Positions 56,889 through 64,000 of a stretch of DNA of 64,000 bases are shown in pieces (position 1 is the first letter of the stretch; every line of letters starts with the position of its first letter). Source of the stretch: Tenacibaculum lutimaris (GTDB lineage Bacteria > Bacteroidota > Bacteroidia > Flavobacteriales > Flavobacteriaceae); contig NZ_RAQM01000007.1 in the NCBI RefSeq assembly GCF_003610735.1, positions 535,523 to 599,522 of the forward strand, read 5' to 3'. Both the position numbers and the translations under genes were made by a program. The notes below the pieces were generated by a model. It was not told where the DNA came from, did no database searches, and saw only the letters and a program-made list of their open reading frames with translations.

Positions 56889-59801
56889 TTACAGTAAAGC
56901 TTCTCTTAAAATTGTTACTGGGTGTTTTGCTATACGTTTGGTTCCATCATAAATTTGATGACGACAACTTGTACCAGCAGCCACAATTTCGGTATCGTTT
57001 GAACAGTTTCTAACTTTAGGGAATAAGGTATCTTCACCTACTTGCATGCTTACTTTATAATGCTCTTTTTCATACCCAAAAGACCCCGCCATTCCACAAC
57101 AACCTGTGTTCATAATGGTAACTTTATAATTCTCAGGAATGTTTAATATTGAAAAAGAAGCATGGGTGCTTGATAAAGCTTTTTGATGACAGTGCCCGTG
57201 AATTTTCAATGTTTTAATCTCTTTAGTAAAGAGGTTAGTATCAATATTCCCTTTGGTATGTTCAGCGGCTAAAAATTCTTCAATAGTAAAAACATTTTTG
57301 GCAATTTGTTCTGCGGAAGTTTTGTCATCTGCTAAACGAATATACTCGTCTCTAAACGTTAAAATAGCTGAAGGTTCAAGTCCGATAAGTGGTGTTTCTT
57401 CAGAAATTAAGTTTTTGAAAATAGCTACATTTTTATTCGCAATCTCTTTAGCTTCTTTTAAAAATCCTTTTGAAATATAACTACGTCCACTTTCTTCGTG
57501 ATTAACAGTTTTTACTTCGTATCCTAGCTTTTCTAATACCACTACGGCATCTTTTCCTATTTCAGCATCGTAATAGTTGGTAAACTCATCATTAAATAGG
57601 TAAATCTTTTTTAAAGTATTTTCAGTTCTATTTAAAGTGACATTTTTACTATGTATCCAGCTTTCAAAAGTTTGTGTAGCTAATTTAGGAACTGAACGCT
57701 CAGTGGCAATTCCCATTACTTTTTTAGCTAAAGTTGTATTGGTAAAAAAGTTGGTTAATGCAGGAAATTTACTTCCTAGCCTGTTGTATTTAGCATTGTT
57801 AGCAAACAATTTACTGCGGAAAGAATACCCGTTTGTTTCTTGATATTGATATAAAAACTCTGCTTTCATAGAAGCAATATCTACATTACTCGGACATTCA
57901 CTAGCACAAGCTTTACAGCTTAAACATAGGTCGAGAATTTCTTTTAATTCTTTAGAATCGAATTTGTTTTTAGCAGCGTTATTTGTTAAAACTTCACGTA
58001 AGGTATTAGCTCTAGCACGTGTGGTCTCTTTTTCGTTTCGAGTTGCTCGATAACTAGGGCAAAGTGTTCCACCAGCTTCAGGAGATTTACGACAGTCACC
58101 TGAACCGTTACATTTTTCAGCTAGTTTTAAAATGCCTTCGCTATCCGAAAAATCTTGAATGGTTTCAATAACAGGTTCGTTTCTGTCAATTTCATAACGT
58201 AAACTTTGATCCATCGGAAAAGCATCTGTAATTTTTCCTTTGTTGAATACATTATTAGGGTCGAATGCTTTTTTAATTCGTCTTAATAATTGATAGTTTT
58301 TATCACCAATCATCAATGGAATAAACTCTGCACGTACAATACCATCACCATGTTCACCACTAAACGACCCTTGGTATTTTTTTACCAACTCAGCAGTTTC
58401 AGTAGTTATCTTTCTAAATAAAGTAACATCTGCAGATTTCTTTAAGTTTAGAATAGGGCGCAAGTGCAATTCACCTGCTCCTGCATGGGCATAATACACA
58501 GCGTTTTGTTGGTATTTATCCATTATCTGGGTAAACTCCTCAATATATTCAGGTAAATCTTCAAGTGCTACTGCGGTATCTTCAATACAAGCAACCGCTT
58601 TCATATCACCTACAATATTTCCTAACAATCCTAAACCAGCTTTACGTAACTCATGCACTTTAGCAATATCGTTTCCGTATACTTTTGGATAATGATATCC
58701 GAAGTTATTCGTTTTTAAATCTTCAATTAGTTTATCAGCTAACACTTCAGCTTCTTCAATCGTATCAGCGGATACTTCTAACATCAAGACAGCTTCTGGA
58801 TCTCCTTGTAAAAAGAAACGATTTTTGGCTTGTTCTCGGTTGTTCTTGGTACAATCTAAAATAACCTTGTCCATCAATTCACAAGCATATAATTTGTGAT
58901 TCATGGCAGTTACTGTAGCTTTTAAACTTTCATTAATACTGGTAAAATGTGGACAAACCATAATACTTTGCGTAGGAGGTAAGTTGTCTAACTGAATAGT
59001 AATTGCAGTTGAAAACACCAATGTTCCTTCACTTCCTGATAAGAATTTTGCAGGATTGATAGTTGGCTCAGTACCTCCAAACATATCAGATGATAAAAAT
59101 TCATCAACAGCATATCCTGTATTTCTTCGATGAATACTTTCTTTTGGGAATTCTTTTTTAATTTCTTGTTGAGCAGCTTCTGAAACAAGGTCAGTATAGA
59201 TTGCTCGATAGATGTTTCCTTCTAAAGAGTTTTCTATTTTCTTCTGATTGAATTCTGCCGAAGTTATTTTAGAAAAAGTTACTTCACTACCATCACTCAA
59301 CAATCCTTTAATGGCAATAACTTTGTCGCGAGTAACACCGTAACGGATAGAAGTACTTCCAGAGGAATTATTACCAACCATTCCACCAATCATACAACGG
59401 TTAGAGGTTGAGGTATTCGGACCAAAAAATAACCCGAAAGGTTTTAAAAATCGGTTTAAATCGTCACGAATAATCCCTGGTTCAACGGTAATTGTTTTGT
59501 TAATTTCATCAAAAGCCAACACATTGGTAAAATGTTTAGATACGTCAACTACAATTCCGTCTCCAACACATTGCCCTGCTAAAGAAGTTCCTGCGGTACG
59601 AGGAATCAAAGTGATATTGTTTTTCGTAGCAAAATCAATTAATAGCTGAATATCTTTTGTGTTCTTAGGATAGGCTACCGCTAAAGGAATTTTACGGTAC
59701 ACTGAAGCGTCAGTAGCATAAATGTTTTTATGCAAATCGTCAAAAAACAATTCTCCTGTTAACGATTTTTCTAAGACTTGTAGTTGTGTTGTTTGTATCA
59801 T
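56889..59801 (-). CDS. FAD/Fe-S oxidoreductase, D-2-hydroxyglutarate dehydrogenase-like (YdiJ type)
   Basis: This 970-residue protein has an FAD-binding PCMH domain (about 40-270) with PRTAGTSLAGQCVGDGIVVD and RCMIGGMVGNNSSGSTSIRYG. A FAD-oxidase C-terminal domain follows to about 540, with GEHGDGIVRAEF. Next is a pair of 4Fe-4S cluster motifs (CNGSGDCRK and LCLSCKACASECP). A CCG-type domain ends the protein, with MNTGCCGMAGSFGYEKE. This order matches YdiJ, which oxidises D-2-hydroxyglutarate to 2-oxoglutarate; glycolate or D-lactate oxidation is possible. The neighbouring HglS homologue makes D-2-hydroxyglutarate, which favours the first. Confidence 0.8.
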   Translation of the reverse strand: MIQTTQLQVLEKSLTGELFFDDLHKNIYATDASVYRKIPLAVAYPKNTKDIQLLIDFATKNNITLIPRTAGTSLAGQCVGDGIVVDVSKHFTNVLAFDEINKTITVEPGIIRDDLNRFLKPFGLFFGPNTSTSNRCMIGGMVGNNSSGSTSIRYGVTRDKVIAIKGLLSDGSEVTFSKITSAEFNQKKIENSLEGNIYRAIYTDLVSEAAQQEIKKEFPKESIHRRNTGYAVDEFLSSDMFGGTEPTINPAKFLSGSEGTLVFSTAITIQLDNLPPTQSIMVCPHFTSINESLKATVTAMNHKLYACELMDKVILDCTKNNREQAKNRFFLQGDPEAVLMLEVSADTIEEAEVLADKLIEDLKTNNFGYHYPKVYGNDIAKVHELRKAGLGLLGNIVGDMKAVACIEDTAVALEDLPEYIEEFTQIMDKYQQNAVYYAHAGAGELHLRPILNLKKSADVTLFRKITTETAELVKKYQGSFSGEHGDGIVRAEFIPLMIGDKNYQLLRRIKKAFDPNNVFNKGKITDAFPMDQSLRYEIDRNEPVIETIQDFSDSEGILKLAEKCNGSGDCRKSPEAGGTLCPSYRATRNEKETTRARANTLREVLTNNAAKNKFDSKELKEILDLCLSCKACASECPSNVDIASMKAEFLYQYQETNGYSFRSKLFANNAKYNRLGSKFPALTNFFTNTTLAKKVMGIATERSVPKLATQTFESWIHSKNVTLNRTENTLKKIYLFNDEFTNYYDAEIGKDAVVVLEKLGYEVKTVNHEESGRSYISKGFLKEAKEIANKNVAIFKNLISEETPLIGLEPSAILTFRDEYIRLADDKTSAEQIAKNVFTIEEFLAAEHTKGNIDTNLFTKEIKTLKIHGHCHQKALSSTHASFSILNIPENYKVTIMNTGCCGMAGSFGYEKEHYKVSMQVGEDTLFPKVRNCSNDTEIVAAGTSCRHQIYDGTKRIAKHPVTILREALL

Positions 59802-59903
59802 TATTTAAATCACCTAAAATGGTTATTTTATTGATTGCGTAAAGTATAATTTTACTGTTACAAATGTCTATAATTAAATTTTGTAAAAGTGCTTAATTAG
59901 TGT

Positions 59904-60362
59904 TTACTCTATAGGAATATTTCTTTTAAAACAGGTATCGAAACAAATAAAAGTATCGGTACCTGCTACTCCGTTTATTAAATGCACTTTATCATAGAGT
60001 ATTTTTTGTAAATGCTGATTGTCTTTTGCGTAAATCAAGATGAAAATGGCGTAGTTTCCTGACACAAAATTACATTCAGTTATTTCAGGGATTTTTTCCA
60101 ATTCGCGCATTACATCTTTGGCAAAACGCGCTTCACGTAAACGAATACCTGTGTATGATTTGGTTTTATAACCTAAGTTCTTTTCTTCTAAAACAAACTC
60201 AGCATTTTTAATAACACCTTCAGCGGTTAGCTTTTTAATGCGCTGATGAATTAAGGAGTTGGAAACTTTTAATTCTTCCGCAATTTGTGAATAGGCTTTA
60301 CGAGCGTCTAAACGTAATTTTGAAAGTATTTGTTTGTCTATATAATCAAATTGATTTTCCAA
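59904..60362 (-). CDS. Lrp/AsnC family transcriptional regulator
   Basis: This 152-residue protein has an N-terminal helix-turn-helix (residues about 4-55: DYIDKQILSKLRLDARKAYSQIAEELKVSNSLIHQRI) and a C-terminal RAM ligand-binding domain (about 65-150, with TGIRLREARFAKDVM). It binds amino acids or relatives and controls nearby genes. Being between the HglS and dehydrogenase genes makes it the likely regulator of both. The ligand is unknown; 2-aminoadipate or lysine would fit the context. Confidence 0.9.
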   Translation of the reverse strand: MENQFDYIDKQILSKLRLDARKAYSQIAEELKVSNSLIHQRIKKLTAEGVIKNAEFVLEEKNLGYKTKSYTGIRLREARFAKDVMRELEKIPEITECNFVSGNYAIFILIYAKDNQHLQKILYDKVHLINGVAGTDTFICFDTCFKRNIPIE

Positions 60363-60423
60363 AAGAATAATTTTGTTAGAATAAACTTAATATAAGCTAC
60401 AAGATAAACAATCGTTTTTAACG

Positions 60424-60461
60424 AAAAAAGTGTAGCCGATAATGCAAATATACGGCTACAC
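60424..60461 (-). terminator. Terminator after the HglS gene
   Basis: A perfect 9-bp stem GTGTAGCCG (60430-60438 with 60453-60461) has a 14-base loop. On the minus strand it is followed by a U-run (60429-60424). Confidence 0.8.
60445..60452 (-). promoter_or_regulatory. Lrp-gene promoter -7 box within the terminator loop
   Basis: On the minus strand TATATTTG (60452-60445) is an exact TAnnTTTG box lying entirely inside the terminator loop, about 83 bases before the regulator's ATG. The -33 position 19 bases further up does not read TTTG. Confidence 0.5.
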
Positions 60462-60488
60462 ACTTTTTTAAAATATTTGATTTTATGA

Positions 60489-61910
60489 TTAAGCATTTAT
60501 TTCTGCCAAGCAGTTTTGTATGCTTTCATCTTGCATATCTTCATACCATTTTGTTAACTGATAAACAGGTTCACCTAAATCTTTTTCAAATAAATCTTGA
60601 TTAGAAGTACCTTCATATTCACGCTTAGCATCATCTGTTCCTAAGTTTGAAGCAAAAATTCCTGCTGCACTTACAGGTAAGAAATCTTCGTAAACCATAG
60701 GTTCAATGCTTAAATAACCATCCTCTAATAATTGGTTTACATCTACTTTAGTGTACACTTTATCTTTAGATAAAGTTTTTACTTTATCAGTAGTAAAATA
60801 ATGGAAATAAGCTAATTCTTCAGAACGTAAATCTTCATAGTTATCAGGGAAAACTTTAAAATTTTCTGCTAATAATTCATTGTATTCTGAAGCGTTTTCG
60901 GCAGTTGGTGATCCACCAATAGCTTTACGTGTTTTACCTAACAGTTCATGATACAAGTCAAGTCCTTTTTGAGTTAATGCTGCACCACGTTGTTCAATCT
61001 CACCAAAACGAGCTTTATGTTCGCCTATTTCTTCTTTTTCAACATTGTTTTTAAAAGTTACTTTTTCGGTCAATGCCTTAAAACTTGTTTGACGTAGTAA
61101 AATAGGGCATTTTCTTGCAGGAGGTCCTTCTATATTGTCTTTTGGTGGAATATTACGATCCTCCATACTTACTTGTACCTTGTCTATGTCTAAAGTTCTA
61201 GGGGTTAGATGGTTGATGTGAGGTCCTTTGAAAGCAACTACATCAGCAATTAATCTGTGTTGATTTAGTAAAGCTTCGTACATTTCATAATCTACAGTAG
61301 CAGTATCGTGCCAACGAAAAGTTTCTAATGCTTCTTGAACAAAGGTTTCAGCATCTTCTTTATTTAAACCTCCTTCTTTTTCGGATTTATCAATGAGTTG
61401 TAAAACTTTTTCTGTAAAAATTTGACGTTTTTCTAAAATAGTTTCAACATTGTTGCGAAGCTGAGCATCATCAATTAAATCTATACGTAATAAAGAGGTA
61501 AAAACTCTAAATGGAGCTTGATTAAGAGCGGTGCTTTCAATAGCTCTAAACGCCGTAGAGTGAACAGGAACACCAGCTGGAGCTAAATCATAATATCCAA
61601 CAGAATACATTCCCATTACTTTAAACAAACGCCTCATCGTAAATAACTCGTAGGGTTTACCTAAACGAATTGCTCCGTGGCGTTCCATATTTAATCGAGT
61701 TAATTCACCAGTATGTGCTAACTGTTCTTCAATTTCTTTAGACTCTGAAAGAACATTTTCATTTATGCCATGAACCAAATCAAGAAGCTCACCATAAAGA
61801 GGTACCTCTTTCTTATACATATCAGACATAATTTTAGAAAAGCGGTTACGAATGTATTCTGGAGAAACAAATTCTTCAGCTGTATATTCTAGTTTATTTT
61901 TTGAGGACAT
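60489..61910 (-). CDS. hglS: 2-oxoadipate dioxygenase/decarboxylase HglS (DUF1338)
   Basis: This 473-residue protein matches the DUF1338/YdcJ family. Recognisable blocks are FEDFLP-type C-terminal MVYEDFLPVSAAGIFASNLG, a VPVHSTAFRAIE block near 118-129 and FRWHDTATVDYEMYEALLNQHRLIADVV near 204-231. Some His and Glu residues in them must form the iron site. HglS converts 2-oxoadipate to D-2-hydroxyglutarate and CO2 in D-lysine catabolism of Pseudomonas. It lies at the head of the run with the Lrp regulator and the YdiJ-like dehydrogenase. Family assignment from memory of motifs, so moderate certainty. Confidence 0.78.
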   Translation of the reverse strand: MSSKNKLEYTAEEFVSPEYIRNRFSKIMSDMYKKEVPLYGELLDLVHGINENVLSESKEIEEQLAHTGELTRLNMERHGAIRLGKPYELFTMRRLFKVMGMYSVGYYDLAPAGVPVHSTAFRAIESTALNQAPFRVFTSLLRIDLIDDAQLRNNVETILEKRQIFTEKVLQLIDKSEKEGGLNKEDAETFVQEALETFRWHDTATVDYEMYEALLNQHRLIADVVAFKGPHINHLTPRTLDIDKVQVSMEDRNIPPKDNIEGPPARKCPILLRQTSFKALTEKVTFKNNVEKEEIGEHKARFGEIEQRGAALTQKGLDLYHELLGKTRKAIGGSPTAENASEYNELLAENFKVFPDNYEDLRSEELAYFHYFTTDKVKTLSKDKVYTKVDVNQLLEDGYLSIEPMVYEDFLPVSAAGIFASNLGTDDAKREYEGTSNQDLFEKDLGEPVYQLTKWYEDMQDESIQNCLAEINA

Positions 61911-62308
61911 AGTTTATTAAAATTTGCAGCAAATTAAATGAATTTAATTTTTTTCACTCCGTATAAAAGTAAATTTTGTTTTATTAATATTTATTTTGGG
62001 TTAATTTAATTCTTTAGAGATGTTTTTTTTAATCAAAAAAATAATTTTTACTAAAAAAGTGTTTTTAAAAGTCAATTTGACTTTGTTCTAATTATAAGTC
62101 TTAGCCAAACAATTCAACGCTTTTTCGCTTCAATTATGTGTTGATAACTATAAGTTTTGTTTTTTAATTATATTTTTTTTGTTAAAATTAACTTTGTAAT
62201 ATATTTATTGTCAGGATGTTAATGTTTTTATTTTGAAAAAATAAATTTTAAGGGTAGGTAATTTAAAGATAGGGTTGTCTTAAGGATATAAACAAAATAA
62301 ATAAAATC
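61911..62308. other. 398-bp gene-free stretch before the acidic lipoprotein gene
   Basis: This AT-rich gap holds the HglS upstream region on the minus strand and the lipoprotein promoter on the plus strand. A frame at 62020 on the plus strand is only 23 codons, low-complexity, and not supported. No hairpin or repeat stands out. Confidence 0.6.
62189..62196 (+). promoter_or_regulatory. Promoter -7 box of the acidic lipoprotein gene
   Basis: TAACTTTG matches TAnnTTTG 112 bases before the ATG. No clear TTTG lies at 19 bases. Confidence 0.45.
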
Positions 62309-63031
62309 ATGAAAACATTACAAAGAACAGTATTACTATTAAGCGCAACCTCATTAATGTTATTAGGAGCTTCTTGTACTAGCGATGAAGGAACTAGTGA
62401 AAATTTAAGAATTAAAGCGTCTTCAACTAATACATTTAGTCAAAGTAAAACTGCTGCAAGAACTGTAAATAATGCTGAAGTTACTATTTCTGAATTTAAA
62501 CTAAATATCTCAGAAATTGAATTAGAGTTTGATGATAGCTACTACGAAACTACGAATGATAACTTTATAGATTCTGATGATGAAATTGAATTAAGAGGAC
62601 CGTTTGAGTTAGATTTGTTAACTGGAACAACAAATATTACTTCTTTAGAGTTACCAAAGGCTAGTTACGAAGAAATTGAGTTTGAATTTGATAAAAATAC
62701 AGATGCATCTAGCGATATGTTTAACAAAACTGTTGTTATTAAAGGTACTATAAATGCTATTCCTTTTATCTTTTGGCACGACTTTGAAGAAGAAATTGAA
62801 GTAGATTTTGAAAATGCAGTGACTGATATTGTAGTTTCTGAGAGTTTAACAGATGTTACTATTAATTTTGATTTGAATGCTATGTTAAGTCAAGTAGATT
62901 TATCTTTAGCTATTGATGGTAATGAAGATGGTACTATTGAAATTAGTCCAGAAGACCTAGATGGAAACAAAGATTTAGCTGATCAATTAAAAGAAAAACT
63001 TAAAGCTGTAGCAGAGTTATTAGATGACTAA
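62309..63031 (+). CDS. Acidic exported lipoprotein of unknown function
   Basis: This 240-residue protein has a lipobox GASC with lipidated Cys near residue 23. The mature part is strongly acidic with many Asp and Glu. It has one long region resembling DUF4382-like beta proteins (AEVTISEFKLNISEIELEF and TGTTNITSLELPKASYEEIEFEF) and a C-terminal DGNEDGTIEISPEDLDGNKD segment that could bind Ca2+. A surface or periplasmic lipoprotein; function unknown. Confidence 0.65.
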   Translation: MKTLQRTVLLLSATSLMLLGASCTSDEGTSENLRIKASSTNTFSQSKTAARTVNNAEVTISEFKLNISEIELEFDDSYYETTNDNFIDSDDEIELRGPFELDLLTGTTNITSLELPKASYEEIEFEFDKNTDASSDMFNKTVVIKGTINAIPFIFWHDFEEEIEVDFENAVTDIVVSESLTDVTINFDLNAMLSQVDLSLAIDGNEDGTIEISPEDLDGNKDLADQLKEKLKAVAELLDD

Positions 63032-63052
63032 TTAATGAAGTTAATTCTTTAT

Positions 63053-63090
63053 AAAAAACCTGTGAAAATAATTTTCACAGGTTTTTTTTA
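63053..63090. terminator. Terminator between the lipoprotein and MBL-fold genes
   Basis: Sixteen-base arms (63053-63068 and 63072-63087) with a TAA loop separate two convergent genes; A- and T-runs on both sides make it bidirectional. Confidence 0.9.
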
Positions 63091-63139
63091 TGGTTTAAAA
63101 AGTTTTTTTTAGGTAAAACAAAAAAAAACGATATGCTTT

Positions 63140-63910
63140 TTACTTTATGGTTATTTGTTCTCCATCTTTTGGGATAGCAACTTTTTTTTCTAGGTTGTTT
63201 AGAATTAATATTTCTTTTAGTTTTTTTCGGGTTAAAGGGCAGTGATTTATAGCCTCCATGTGATTTGCTATAACTAAGCCAGGAGAGTTTTTAACAAATT
63301 TGATAATGTCATCTGTGTTCATGATCAGGTTTTTAAATAAATCAAATTGAGCAGCGCCACTAGCTAATACATTAATTTCAGGTTTGTATTCTTCTAAAAC
63401 TTTATGAACAGCATTTGTGTATATAGTATCAGAACTTAAATAAATAGATTTTTGATTTGGTAATTTTATGTGAAAACCAAGTACATTTCCCATAAGTTTA
63501 GCTACAAATCCGTAACCATGTTTTGCAGGAATACCTTCTATTTCTCCTCCTAAGAATGGTTGTTTTTCCCAGTATTTTAAACTTTGAACAACATTTAGCC
63601 CTCTCTTTTTAAAAGCCTTCTCATCCTTTACACTAGAGGTAACAGGAATGTTATTTTTGATTAAAAACTCTACACCAGCATTATCTATATGATCTGGATG
63701 TTGATGAGTTATTAAGCAATGAGTTACTTTTTTTAGTAGTGCGTGTGTTTTTTGGGGAAGTGGAACAGTTGGGTTTTTTCTAGCTTTATGTCTAAAGAGA
63801 GTAAATGGAGGCATAATTCCTTGGTTACCGAGCATTGGATCAACAAGAATAACGTCTTTTTCAGTTTCAATAATTATAGTAGCGTTTCTTATTTGGTGTA
63901 TATGTAACAA
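63140..63910 (-). CDS. MBL-fold metal-dependent hydrolase (UlaG-like)
   Basis: This 256-residue protein has the metallo-beta-lactamase fold: VILVDPMLGNQG for the first strand, the zinc motif THQHPDHIDNAG (HxHxDH) at about 93-104, YLSSDTIY as the later Asp site and VIANHMEAINHCP as the last His site. The hallmark HxHxDH suggests a hydrolase active on esters, lactones or phosphate compounds. The UlaG-like subgroup is likely, but the substrate is not known. No partner is visible; the remaining 90 bases to the right edge hold no gene that I can support. Confidence 0.85.
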   Translation of the reverse strand: MLHIHQIRNATIIIETEKDVILVDPMLGNQGIMPPFTLFRHKARKNPTVPLPQKTHALLKKVTHCLITHQHPDHIDNAGVEFLIKNNIPVTSSVKDEKAFKKRGLNVVQSLKYWEKQPFLGGEIEGIPAKHGYGFVAKLMGNVLGFHIKLPNQKSIYLSSDTIYTNAVHKVLEEYKPEINVLASGAAQFDLFKNLIMNTDDIIKFVKNSPGLVIANHMEAINHCPLTRKKLKEILILNNLEKKVAIPKDGEQITIK

Positions 63911-64000
63911 AGAACTGAGGTAAAAAACAAGTAAATTTTATACTTTTTTAAACCAAAGTACTTTTATAATTTGCATCATAAGGTAAACCACTTTTTACTA

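Noticed and set aside
62020..62091. A 23-codon frame starting MFFLIKKIIF
   Set aside because: It is short and low-complexity, with nothing around it to support translation.

Overview
The window is chromosomal DNA of a flavobacterium (Bacteroidota, Flavobacteriaceae, probably near Tenacibaculum or Polaribacter; the genus is a guess). It is AT-rich, has almost no Shine-Dalgarno sequences, and uses the Bacteroidota promoter pattern (TTTG, about 19 bases, TAnnTTTG). It carries two SusC/SusD pairs, a rarA gene, and the str-S10-spc-alpha ribosomal gene run typical of the group. I saw no rRNA, tRNA, CRISPR array, prophage or transposase gene.

Layout. 1-2.2 kb: the 5' part of a large secreted repeat protein and a phage-tail-collar-like protein. 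2.5-11.9 kb: a potassium uptake pair (trkH-trkA), radC, a deacetylase-like gene, a HAD phosphatase, rarA with a 55-residue membrane protein behind it, a rhomboid protease and rlmB. 12-21.6 kb: two SusC/SusD outer-membrane uptake pairs, separated by a 24-bp perfect hairpin, whose two SusC genes share leader and N-terminus. 21.9-39.6 kb: rpsL-rpsG-fusA-rpsJ, then rplC to rpsN, then rpsH to rpsK, rpsD, rpoA and rplQ. This run is broken by internal terminators, promoters and structured leaders before rplC, rpsH and rpsD. 39.7-46.9 kb: a secreted protein of unknown role, carA, eno, two small envelope proteins, gltA and an arginase-family gene. 46.9-54.7 kb: a TPP-riboswitch-controlled thiamine operon (thiS, thiC, a ThiE/TenI paralog, thiD, thiE, thiG, thiH, thiF-rhodanese) interrupted by a four-helix-bundle gene and dispersed repeats. 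54.8-64 kb: an NlpE-like lipoprotein, ctlX, a probable 2-oxoadipate breakdown set (HglS, Lrp-type regulator, FAD/Fe-S D-2-hydroxyglutarate dehydrogenase-like enzyme), an acidic lipoprotein and an MBL-fold hydrolase.

Main points of interest. (1) Intrinsic terminators overlap the next gene's promoter at several junctions; the best case is rpsJ/rplC, where the terminator loop contains the -33 box. (2) The rplC leader ends in a second terminator that looks like an attenuator. (3) A four-helix-bundle (S23-type) gene sits between thiH and thiF, flanked by short inverted repeats related to a repeat between rpmJ and rpsM; this is the best candidate for an undescribed mobile or repeat system. (4) The HglS-Lrp-dehydrogenase neighbourhood suggests lysine/2-oxoadipate catabolism. 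All functions are inferred from sequence; no search or structure computation was run.
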